In this document: piece by piece, positions 57,547 to 64,000 of the stretch | Layout: each line of letters opens with the position of its first letter | Position numbering within the stretch: the stretch's first letter is position 1 | Origin: Arthrobacter dokdonellae | GTDB lineage: Bacteria; Actinomycetota; Actinomycetes; Actinomycetales; Micrococcaceae | Assembly (NCBI RefSeq): GCF_003268655.1 | Contig: NZ_CP029642.1 | Location: forward strand, 868,001 to 932,000 | Reading direction: 5' to 3' | Length of the DNA: 64,000 nucleotides | The notes under the pieces: model-generated | The model's input: the letters and a program-made list of their open reading frames with translations, nothing else | Database searches by the model: none | What the model was told of the DNA's origin: nothing | Position numbers and translations under genes: made by a program

Positions 57547-58956
57547 TCAGCCGGTGATGACCTGGGGCACGCCGAGGGCCTTGAGCCCCTCGACGCCAAA
57601 TTCAAGTCCGTAGCCGGACTGCTTGGCGCCGCCGAAGGGAATGCGGGGGTCTACGGCACCGTGCTTGTTGATCCAGACCGTGCCGGCCTGGATGCGGGCG
57701 GCGACGGCGCGGGCCTGGGCCGGGTCGGAGGACCAGACGGAGGCGCCGAGACCGACGTCGAGCGCGTTGGCCATCTCCACCGCCTCGTCGACGGTGCTGT
57801 AGCGGATGATCGGCAGGGCGGGGCCGAACTGTTCCTCGGCCACGAGCGGGTTGCTGTTCTCGATGTCCGCGACCAGCGTGGTCGGGTAGAAGTAGCCTGG
57901 CTGGTCCGCCTGCGGATTTCCCCCGAGCAGGACGCGCGCCCCGGAGTCCCTGGCCGCGTCCACGAGCCGGGACACGATGTCGAACTGGGCCTTGTTTTGC
58001 AGGGGGCCGAGCAAATTGTTCTCGTCCAGGCCCACGCCCATGGGCATCGCGGTGGCGACTTTCGTGAGCGCCTCGCAGACGGCGTCGTAAATGTCGTCGT
58101 GGACGTAGAGGCGCTTGAGGGCGGCGCAGGTCTGGCCGGTGTTGATGAACGCGCCCCAGAACAGGTCCTCCGCGATGGCCGCCGGATCGGCGTCCGGGAG
58201 CACGATTCCGGCGTCGTTGCCGCCGAGCTCGAGGGTCAGGCGCTTGACCGTGCCGGCCGAGGACTTGATGATGGCCTTTCCGGTGGCGGTGGAACCGGTG
58301 AACATGATCTTGCCGATCGCGGGGTGTTCGGCCAGGCGGGCGCCGACGTCCCGGCCGCCGCAGACCACCGAGAGCAGGCCCTCGGGCAGTTCCTGGTTGA
58401 TCACGCCGGCCAGCGCCAGCACGCTCAGCGGCGTGTATTCGGAGGGCTTGACGACGACGGCGTTGCCCATGCGCAGTGCCGGGGCGATCTGCCAGACGGT
58501 GATCATCATCGGCCAGTTCCACGGGCCGATCGCGCCGACGGTGCCGATGGGCCGGTAGTGGAGTTCGGCGTGCGTTTCGCCGTCGTCCACCACGGTCTCC
58601 GGAGCCAGTTCGGTGGCGGCAGTGGCGCGGAGCCAGGCGGCGCAGGCGCCCACCTCGAAGCGGGCGTTGGGGCCGTTGAGCGGCTTGCCCTGCTCGCGGG
58701 AGAGCAGCACGGCCAGGGCCTCGGCGGATCGTTCGACGGCGTCCGCCGCCCGCAGGAGCGCGGAGCTGCGGGCCGCGTGGCCGAGGGCTGCCCAGGCGGG
58801 CTGGGCGGCGGCGGCGGCAGCGACGGCGCGTTCCAGGTCCTCGACGGTGTGCACGGGGGCTTCCCCGACGGGCTCGCCCGTGGCCGGGTCGAGCAGGGTC
58901 CGTGTTGTCCCGGAGGCCGGTGCAATGGACGTGAGGATGTCAGCGTACGTTTCCAT
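57547..58956 (-). CDS. NAD-dependent aldehyde dehydrogenase (likely arylacetaldehyde dehydrogenase)
   Basis: 469 residues. GPWNWPMMI, MFTGSTATGKAI, LTLELGGNDAGIV and nucleophile C277 (TGQTCAALKRLYV) are all in place, so it should be active. It belongs to the AldA/DhaS-like branch that includes phenylacetaldehyde-type enzymes. It lies next to a FeaR-like AraC gene and near the amine oxidase, so oxidation of phenyl-, 4-hydroxyphenyl- or 3,4-dihydroxyphenylacetaldehyde is the best guess. Generic aldehyde substrates remain possible. Confidence 0.93.
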   Translation of the reverse strand: METYADILTSIAPASGTTRTLLDPATGEPVGEAPVHTVEDLERAVAAAAAAQPAWAALGHAARSSALLRAADAVERSAEALAVLLSREQGKPLNGPNARFEVGACAAWLRATAATELAPETVVDDGETHAELHYRPIGTVGAIGPWNWPMMITVWQIAPALRMGNAVVVKPSEYTPLSVLALAGVINQELPEGLLSVVCGGRDVGARLAEHPAIGKIMFTGSTATGKAIIKSSAGTVKRLTLELGGNDAGIVLPDADPAAIAEDLFWGAFINTGQTCAALKRLYVHDDIYDAVCEALTKVATAMPMGVGLDENNLLGPLQNKAQFDIVSRLVDAARDSGARVLLGGNPQADQPGYFYPTTLVADIENSNPLVAEEQFGPALPIIRYSTVDEAVEMANALDVGLGASVWSSDPAQARAVAARIQAGTVWINKHGAVDPRIPFGGAKQSGYGLEFGVEGLKALGVPQVITG

Positions 58957-59132
58957 GAAAACTCCACTTCGAGTCGGTGGTGGGGGGGTGAAGGTCTAAT
59001 GGCTCCAGTGTGCCGGGACGAACGTGTGCCGTCTTGTCTTTGAGCGTAGGACTGTTGACGGCCGGCGAACGGAGGCGACAGGGGGGTTGGAACCGCGCAG
59101 CGGCTCTCGGCCAGGGCCGCCGGGCGCGGCTT

Positions 59133-60110
59133 CTAGCCGCGGACGGGCCGGCGGTATCTGCTGGGCGGCTCGCCAAATGCGTCACGGAAGATGCGGCTGA
59201 AGTGTGCTGCGTCGACAAAGCCCCAGCGGGCCGCAATGGTGCTGACGGCCCGGTGGCCCTGCAGGGGATCGCGCAGTTCGCGCCGGCAGTTCTCCAGTCG
59301 CCGCGTGCGGATCCACTGCGCCACGGTGGTGCCCGCCTCCTGGAAGACATTGTGCAGGTGGCGGGTGGAGATGAAATGCGCCGCGGCAACGCCTGCCGGG
59401 GACAGCCCGGGATCGGCCAGGTTGGCCTCGATGAAGCGGCGGATCCGGCCCAGAAGTTCGGCGTGCGGATGTGCCGTGTTGTCCGGGCGCCGGTCAAGCT
59501 CGGAGGCGAACATGGTGCTGAGCAGGTCCACCGTGTTGTGGGCCAGCCGGTGCCCGCTGGGGCCGGAAAGGACCTCTAGATTTTCCGCCAGCTGGGTCAT
59601 GAAGGGGCTGATCATCCGCCCCAGCCCTTCGTCGGCGGCCATCCGCGTGGCTGTCAGCCCGGCCACGGAACCGGCCGGCAGGTCCAGGGCGTCGTGCGGG
59701 AACATCAGGACCAGCGTGCGGAAATCGGATTCGAAGCCGAGCGTGTAGGGGCGGTGGGTGTCATAGACGGCCAGGTCCCCGGGGCGGAGGACGGCCTCAC
59801 GGTTGTCCTGCACCAGGATCCCGGTGCCGGCCAGCTGGAGGTTGAGCTTGTAGTACAGCCTGTCCGATAGTGCGATCAGCGACGGGGTCCGGTGGACGCT
59901 GTGCCCCATGGCCGTGACCTCCACAATGGACAGTTCGTCCAGGAGGCGGGAGCGCAGCTGTCCGCGGAAGTGGTCGGGGTCGCCGGAGCGGACATACAGC
60001 GGCACGAATGATTCCGAGATGAGATCGTGCCAGGCGGAGAATGAATCGGCGACGGCGGTGTGGACTGCGTCGGCAATGTCGGGTGTGGAGGTGTCGAGGG
60101 AGGTGGTCAT
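59133..60110 (-). CDS. AraC-family regulator, FeaR-like
   Basis: 325 residues. The N-terminal AraC-binding-like domain (LYYKLNLQLAGTGILVQDNR, GDLAVYDTHRPYTLGF, LVLMFPHDAL) resembles the type found in FeaR. The two-HTH AraC domain is at the end (RRFIEANLADPGLSPAGVAA, STRHLHNVFQEAGTTVAQWI, GFVDAAHFSRIFRDAFGEPP). FeaR activates amine oxidase and phenylacetaldehyde dehydrogenase genes in enteric bacteria; here the same two gene types flank it. AAGGGA lies before ATG 60110. Confidence 0.9.
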   Translation of the reverse strand: MTTSLDTSTPDIADAVHTAVADSFSAWHDLISESFVPLYVRSGDPDHFRGQLRSRLLDELSIVEVTAMGHSVHRTPSLIALSDRLYYKLNLQLAGTGILVQDNREAVLRPGDLAVYDTHRPYTLGFESDFRTLVLMFPHDALDLPAGSVAGLTATRMAADEGLGRMISPFMTQLAENLEVLSGPSGHRLAHNTVDLLSTMFASELDRRPDNTAHPHAELLGRIRRFIEANLADPGLSPAGVAAAHFISTRHLHNVFQEAGTTVAQWIRTRRLENCRRELRDPLQGHRAVSTIAARWGFVDAAHFSRIFRDAFGEPPSRYRRPVRG

Positions 60111-60281
60111 TGACAAAATTCCCTTGGAGCGAGGGCCGGTGTGGCGGGAGCGTGCCGACCGGGAGGGCGTCGCAGCCGAGTGGCCGGGGCCCGGAGGTGT
60201 GTCGGACGACACTTTTCATCACCTTAGCGGCTGTTGTGGCTGCTGTCACTTATTTTCGACAATCGGCGAATATCCCGGCCG

Positions 60282-60480
60282 CCCCGTTGACGTTCGAGAT
60301 CACGACCCCCCGCCCCGTTGACGTTCGAGATAATCCCCTCCTTGACGGTTTTGGGAGGTGGTTATCTCCAACCTCAGCGGGGGGAGAGGTGGTTATCTCC
60401 AACCTCAGCGGGGGGAGGGGTGGTTATCTCCAACCTCAGCGGGGGGAGGGGTGGTTATCTCCAACCTCAACGGAGGCGGG
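60282..60480. repeat. 31-bp repeat array in both orientations (GAGATAACCACC family)
   Basis: Two units read CCCCGTTGACGTTCGAGAT (starts 60282 and 60313) and four read GGTGGTTATCTCCAACCTCA (starts 60357, 60388, 60419, 60450); all intervals within each orientation are exactly 31 bases. The second type is the diverged reverse complement of the first, so the array can fold into long hairpins. It fills most of the 379-base gap 60111-60489 and ends near the TetR stop. Confidence 0.95.
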
Positions 60481-60489
60481 AAGCGGGGG

Positions 60490-61080
60490 CTAGGGGTGGA
60501 GGAGCAGGAGGTAGGCGTCCAGGGCTGCGTCCAGCTGGGCAGGCAGGTGTTCCCCGGGAGACATGGCGGCGACGATCTGGGCCCCGAGCAGCATGCTCAT
60601 CAGCTGGTTGACGATGTCCTCGTCGCCCACGGCGGTGGTGACCTCCCCGCGGTCCCGCGCCTGGCGGAGGTGTCCTTGAAGTGCGGAGCGCCACTGGTTC
60701 ATGGAGGTTTCGTGCAGTTCGGCCTTTTCGGGGTCGGTCAGGGCCTTCTGCCAGAAAGGAATGACGATCCGGGCCTCGTTGATGCGGTCCTCGTCCAGGG
60801 GCAGCACTTCCCGACAGAATCCCCGCAGCGCCTCCAGGCCCGCCTTGCCGGCGGAGGTGCCGGCGATGCGCTGGTTGGTCCGGTTGAACACATGCCCGAA
60901 GGCGAAGGTGATGAGGTCATCCTTCGTGGGGAAGTAGGGCTTCAGCGCGCCGTTGGCGAAGCCGGCCTCGAGGGCAATCTCACGCATCGTGGCGCCCTCG
61001 ATCCCGTGCCGGGCGATGATGCGCCAGGTGGCGTCCACCAGCTCAAGGCGGCGCTGGTCGTGGTCCACAATCTTGGGCAC
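60490..61080 (-). CDS. TetR-family regulator divergent from the amine oxidase
   Basis: 196 residues. BetI-like TetR protein: LVDATWRIIARHGIEGATMR, EIALEAGFANGALKPYFPTK and the following DDLITFAFGHV form the HTH. GTG 61080 is chosen for its AGGAG site at 7 bases; upstream in-frame codons run into promoter DNA. The perfect ACAAGGGG-CTGA-CCCCTTGT palindrome between it and the amine oxidase gene is the likely operator for both. Confidence 0.92.
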   Translation of the reverse strand: MPKIVDHDQRRLELVDATWRIIARHGIEGATMREIALEAGFANGALKPYFPTKDDLITFAFGHVFNRTNQRIAGTSAGKAGLEALRGFCREVLPLDEDRINEARIVIPFWQKALTDPEKAELHETSMNQWRSALQGHLRQARDRGEVTTAVGDEDIVNQLMSMLLGAQIVAAMSPGEHLPAQLDAALDAYLLLLHP

Positions 61081-61112
61081 TGAGGTTCTCCTGGCGGGCC
61101 GTGGCGGCAAAT

Positions 61113-61132
61113 ACAAGGGGCTGACCCCTTGT
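61113..61132. promoter_or_regulatory. TetR-type operator ACAAGGGG-CTGA-CCCCTTGT
   Basis: Perfect 8-bp arms with a 4-base spacer, 33 bases upstream of the tetR start and 87 before the amine oxidase start. Confidence 0.75.
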
Positions 61133-61151
61133 GATGCATCTTACGTGGAGG

Positions 61152-61173
61152 TATTCTCTACAATCATAGAATA
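61152..61173. promoter_or_regulatory. TATTCT-N10-AGAATA repeat and likely promoter of the amine oxidase
   Basis: Inverted TATTCT/AGAATA arms 10 bases apart, in an AT-rich stretch; TAGAAT (61167-61172) fits a -10 box 46 bases before the ATG. It may be a second regulator site, for example for the FeaR-like protein. Confidence 0.4.
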
Positions 61174-61218
61174 AAAACGAGGGCTGCCGCGCGGCCGCCC
61201 GCCACGGAAAGAGAAGCC

Positions 61219-63186
61219 ATGACAGCCGAAACCGCCGTCGAAACCTCCCCCCACCCCCTGGCCAGCGCCGCGGAAATCAAATCCGTGCGGGACATCCTGC
61301 AGCGTGAAGGGCTGCTGGGGGAGTCGGCTCGCATCGCCTACCTCGGCCTGCTTGATCCGCCACGCGGCGCCACCGAATTCGACCGCCGCTTCCGGGTGTT
61401 CCTGCACGACGTCTCCGGTGCCGCCCCGAGGGACGCGGTGGTCTCCGTGACAAGCGGAGCCGTGGAATCCGCCGTCGAACTTGACACGGCGACCTCGGGT
61501 GAGCTGCCCGTGCTGGAGGAGGAGTTCGAGGTCGTGGAGGAAATCCTGGCCAGCCATCCCGACTGGCTGAAGGCCCTCAAGGCCCGGAACCTCGACGTCG
61601 CCAAGGTGCGCGTGGCCCCGCTCTCCGCCGGCGTCTTCGAGTACCCGGAGGAGAAAGGCCGCCGCATCCTGCGCGGGCTGGCTTTCGTCCAGGACTTCCC
61701 CGAGGACAGCCCGTGGGCCCACCCGGTGGACGGCCTCGTGGCGTACGTCGACGTGACCCACAAGAGCGTCGACGCCGTGGTGGACTACGGAGTGGTCCCC
61801 GTTCCGGCCGAGCACGGCAACTACACCGACCCGGAACTGACCGGGCCCATGCGGGAAACGCAAAAACCCATCAACATCACCCAGCCCGAGGGGCCGAGCT
61901 TCACCGTCACGGGCGGCAACCACATCGAGTGGGAGAAGTGGAGCCTTGATGTGGGCTTTGACGCCCGCGAAGGCGTGGTCCTGCACAACCTGGCGTTCGA
62001 CGACGGCGGCCGCCGCCGCTCCATCATCAAGCGCGCCTCGATCGCCGAAATGGTGGTGCCCTACGGCGACCCGTCCCCCGTGCGGTCCTGGCAGAACTAC
62101 TTTGACACCGGGGAATACCTGGTGGGCCAGTACGCCAATTCCCTGGAGCTGGGCTGCGACTGCCTCGGCGAGATCACCTACCTGAGCCCGGTCATCAGCG
62201 ACGCATTCGGCAACCCGCGCGAGATCGGCAACGGCATCTGCATGCACGAGGAGGACTGGTCCATCCTCTCCAAACACTCGGACCTGTGGACCGGGATCGA
62301 CTACACGCGACGCAACCGCCGCCTGGTGGTCTCCTTCTTCACCACGATCGGCAACTACGACTACGGCTTCTACTGGTACCTCTACCTGGACGGCACCATC
62401 GAGTTTGAGGCCAAGGCCACCGGCGTGGTCTTTACCAGCGCCTACCCGGGCAAGGGCTACCCCTACGCCTCGGAACTGGCACCGGGCCTGGGCGCGCCGT
62501 ACCACCAGCACTTGTTCGGCGCGCGCCTGGACGTGGCCCTGGACGGCTTCGCGAACCGCGTCGAGGAGGAGGACGTGGTGCGCGTGCCGATGGGCGAGGG
62601 CAACGAGCGCGGCAACGCCTTTACCCGCAAGCGGACCGTCCTGGCCAGGGAGTCCGACGCCGTCCGGGAGGCGGACATGCGCGCCGGCCGGACCTGGGTG
62701 GTCACCAATCCCGGCTCCCTGAACCGCCTCGGCGAGCCGGTGGGCTACAAGCTGCACCCCCAGGGCCAGCCCATGCTGCTGGCCGATCCGGCCTCCTCCG
62801 TGGCCCGACGTGCCGCCTTTGCCACGAAGGACCTCTGGGTCACCCGCTTCGCGGAAGACGAGCGCTACCCGACAGGCGACTTCGTCAACCAGCACGGCGG
62901 CGGGGCCGGCCTGCCAGCGTACATCGAGGCGGACCGCGAGCTGGACGGCCAGGACATCGTCCTCTGGCACACGTTCGGGCTGACCCACTTCCCGCGCGTG
63001 GAGGACTGGCCGATCATGCCCGTCGACTCCGTCGGGTTCAAGCTGCGCCCCGAGGGCTTCTTTGACCACAGCCCCGTGCTTGATGTGCCGGCCAGCAGCA
63101 AGGGCGGGCACGGGGCCGCGGGCCAGGCGGATCATCACGCCGGCGACCAGGGCGGGGCCGACGGTGGCGATCACTGCCAGTGCTGA
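61219..63186 (+). CDS. Copper- and topaquinone-containing primary amine oxidase (AGAO/phenylethylamine oxidase type) with His/Cys-rich tail
   Basis: 655 residues. Topaquinone precursor Y380 sits in GNYDYGFYW, the catalytic base is D296 ([11 protein letters not shown]), and copper ligands are H429, H431 ([11 protein letters not shown]) and H590 (THFPRVED). All lie exactly two positions before those of Arthrobacter globiformis phenylethylamine oxidase (382, 298, 431, 433, 592). It oxidises primary arylalkylamines to aldehydes with H2O2 and ammonia. The C-terminus continues past the usual end with a His/Cys-rich tail ending DHCQC. AAAGAGAAG precedes ATG 61219. The next gene overlaps its end by 23 bases. 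Confidence 0.97.
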   Translation: MTAETAVETSPHPLASAAEIKSVRDILQREGLLGESARIAYLGLLDPPRGATEFDRRFRVFLHDVSGAAPRDAVVSVTSGAVESAVELDTATSGELPVLEEEFEVVEEILASHPDWLKALKARNLDVAKVRVAPLSAGVFEYPEEKGRRILRGLAFVQDFPEDSPWAHPVDGLVAYVDVTHKSVDAVVDYGVVPVPAEHGNYTDPELTGPMRETQKPINITQPEGPSFTVTGGNHIEWEKWSLDVGFDAREGVVLHNLAFDDGGRRRSIIKRASIAEMVVPYGDPSPVRSWQNYFDTGEYLVGQYANSLELGCDCLGEITYLSPVISDAFGNPREIGNGICMHEEDWSILSKHSDLWTGIDYTRRNRRLVVSFFTTIGNYDYGFYWYLYLDGTIEFEAKATGVVFTSAYPGKGYPYASELAPGLGAPYHQHLFGARLDVALDGFANRVEEEDVVRVPMGEGNERGNAFTRKRTVLARESDAVREADMRAGRTWVVTNPGSLNRLGEPVGYKLHPQGQPMLLADPASSVARRAAFATKDLWVTRFAEDERYPTGDFVNQHGGGAGLPAYIEADRELDGQDIVLWHTFGLTHFPRVEDWPIMPVDSVGFKLRPEGFFDHSPVLDVPASSKGGHGAAGQADHHAGDQGGADGGDHCQC

Positions 63187-63673
63187 CACGGGGAACCGCG
63201 TCAGCCCCGTGAGGCGGGCCGGGTTCCCGGCCCGCCTGTGCGCCGCCGTCGCCCTGGGCTCCGTCGGCGCACACGTCTGGATGGCGTGGGAACACCGCGG
63301 CGTGCCGTGGGAGGCGGCGCTCATGTTCCTGATGGCCGCGGCCTGCCTGCCGTGCGCCGTGTCGGTGTGGCGCCGCGGCCACGAGCGGGCCGTTCAACTG
63401 CTCTTCGGGATGGCGCTGGCCATGGTGGGCGTGCACGCGGTCCTGCTCCTGGCGCCGGGCTCCATGGCAGGGCACGGCCACGGTGGCATGGGCGCCATGG
63501 CCTCCATGCCAGCCATGCCAGCCATAGCCTCCATGCCAGCCATGGCCGACGGCGGCCTGGCCGGTGCGATGTCCCAGCCGGCCTCGATGCTGTGCATCGT
63601 GGCCCTGGAGCTGGCCGTGGCCATGCTGGCCGCGTGGGTGATGCGGCGCTCGCGGACCTGCGTCGCGGATTGA
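63164..63673 (+). CDS. DUF5134-like membrane protein with Met/His-rich loop
   Basis: 169 residues with about four to five hydrophobic segments ([74 protein letters not shown]). Between the third and fourth lies [20 protein letters not shown], then SMPAMADG, a loop rich in Met and His like copper-binding sequences. It overlaps the copper amine oxidase gene, so a copper-handling role is attractive. Start GTG 63164 has only a weak GGGGC site; translation may be coupled. The family as such is uncharacterised. Confidence 0.75.
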   Translation: MAITASADTGNRVSPVRRAGFPARLCAAVALGSVGAHVWMAWEHRGVPWEAALMFLMAAACLPCAVSVWRRGHERAVQLLFGMALAMVGVHAVLLLAPGSMAGHGHGGMGAMASMPAMPAIASMPAMADGGLAGAMSQPASMLCIVALELAVAMLAAWVMRRSRTCVAD

Positions 63674-63754
63674 CCGCGGGTCCGGCACTGTCTGCGCATA
63701 CCACGGCTTGTTGTGAGTTCGCCCACAATTCGTGGTACGCTGGCTCGATTGGTA

Positions 63755-63776
63755 TTACCGTCCGAACGGTCGGTAA
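63755..63776. promoter_or_regulatory. TetR-type operator TTACCGTCCG-AA-CGGTCGGTAA
   Basis: 10-bp arms with one mismatch around AA, 48 bases before the MFS start. ACCGACCGGT-like half sites are typical of TetR repressors; the cognate regulator may lie beyond the window. Confidence 0.65.
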
Positions 63777-63824
63777 CTTTCCACCTGAAGAATCCGCGAT
63801 TACGCGCTGAACGATGGAGTTCGC

Positions 63825-64000
63825 ATGGCCCCCTCCCCAACAGTGGCACCGTCCCTCCCCAAGGAGGCCCGCCGGGTCCTGGCCGGCACGCTGGTCGGCA
63901 CCACGATCGAGTGGTACGACTTCTTTATCTTTGCCCAGCTCACGGCAACGCTGCTGACACCGTTGTTCCTCAAGCCGCTGAGCGAGAGCAACCCGGGGCT
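63825..64000 (+). CDS. MFS transporter of the MHS family, 5' part only
   Basis: 58 codons are visible before the window ends. After a proline-rich start, GTLVGTTIEWYDFFIFAQLT matches helix 1 of metabolite:H+ symporters (I-E-W/F-Y-D-F), as in the MFS gene at 40103. ATG 63825 is preceded by GGAG at 8 bases; ATG 63814 is in another frame. Its promoter carries a TetR-type palindrome. Substrate unknown. Confidence 0.85.
   Translation, partial: MAPSPTVAPSLPKEARRVLAGTLVGTTIEWYDFFIFAQLTATLLTPLFLKPLSESNPG

Noticed and set aside
60357..60480. Array of 31-bp units as a CRISPR
   Set aside because: Units are contiguous with no unique spacers, occur in both orientations nearby, and no cas gene is present; single copies are found elsewhere as hairpins.
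61141..63324. 727-codon minus-strand frame
   Set aside because: Antisense shadow of the copper amine oxidase, whose cofactor and copper residues are all in the plus-strand frame.
1..64000. tRNA, rRNA, integrase or transposase genes
   Set aside because: No tRNA-like cloverleaf, rRNA-like conserved stretch or recombinase motif was recognised by reading; no island boundary with att-like direct repeats was found.

Overview
The window is high-GC, densely packed bacterial DNA with frequent GTG starts, ATGA/GTGA overlaps and purine-rich ribosome binding sites. Gene content points to a soil actinobacterium of the Arthrobacter/Pseudarthrobacter type: an AGAO-type copper amine oxidase, a homoprotocatechuate dioxygenase of the Arthrobacter MndD/HPCD type, a RamB-like glyoxylate regulator and HspR with Hsp20. 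No rRNA, tRNA, transposase or integrase gene was recognised. Both ends cut a gene (hsdR at base 1, an MFS transporter at base 64000).

Region 1 (1-14.5 kb) is a type I restriction-modification locus on the minus strand, split in two. A HTH / degenerate-methylase / specificity-like protein, hsdM and hsdS lie at 14.5-9.5 kb. hsdR starts at 2.86 kb behind a dead YhcG/DUF1016 nuclease remnant. Between them is a 6 kb block with a small stress cassette (HspR-like regulator, Hsp20, J-domain protein), an SPW membrane protein, a TetR regulator, small unknown genes and an APC permease.

Region 2 (14.6-18.5 kb) holds small envelope proteins (a one-helix coiled-coil protein, a TM2 protein), a NYN-domain nuclease-like protein and an Hsp15-like S4 protein.

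Region 3 (18.5-28.7 kb) is a sugar module: two xylose-isomerase-like TIM barrels and two Gfo/Idh/MocA oxidoreductases on the minus strand, divergent from overlapping ROK and LacI regulators and an ABC sugar importer with no ATPase gene. The gene set resembles oxidation-elimination pathways for 3-keto sugars such as levoglucosan.

Region 4 (28.7-34.7 kb) contains a short PD40/TolB-like fragment, a DsbA/FrnE-like protein and the glyoxylate shunt (aceB, aceA) with a divergent RamB-like regulator.

Region 5 (34.9-46.1 kb) contains an SDR / ACAD11-like acyl-CoA dehydrogenase / APH-kinase trio like the 4-hydroxyacyl-CoA (levulinate) route, a metallo-hydrolase with an MFS transporter, a LysR regulator divergent from a MobA-like flavin hydroxylase, an aldo/keto reductase and a MhuD-like heme-degrading protein.

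Region 6 (46.3-63.8 kb) is an aromatic amine to succinate module. The copper amine oxidase, an amine/amino-acid permease, an aldehyde dehydrogenase and a FeaR-like AraC regulator would turn dopamine or other arylethylamines into arylacetates. The minus-strand hpa operon (FAH-RraA fusion, GntR regulator, hpaE, hpaD, hpaH, hpaI, gabD) cleaves 3,4-dihydroxyphenylacetate to pyruvate and succinate. No HpaBC hydroxylase and no HpaF isomerase gene is in the window. Acetyl-CoA and succinate from these modules would be used with the glyoxylate shunt.

Two families of dispersed repeats recur through the window. One has a core like GAGGTTCGAGATAACCACC and forms very long hairpins and a 31-bp array. The other, GGTGGTCGAGCCTGTCGAGACC-like, lies in frame inside hsdM and an oxidoreductase gene as well as in a promoter region. 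Functions are read from motifs and context only; no database search was run.
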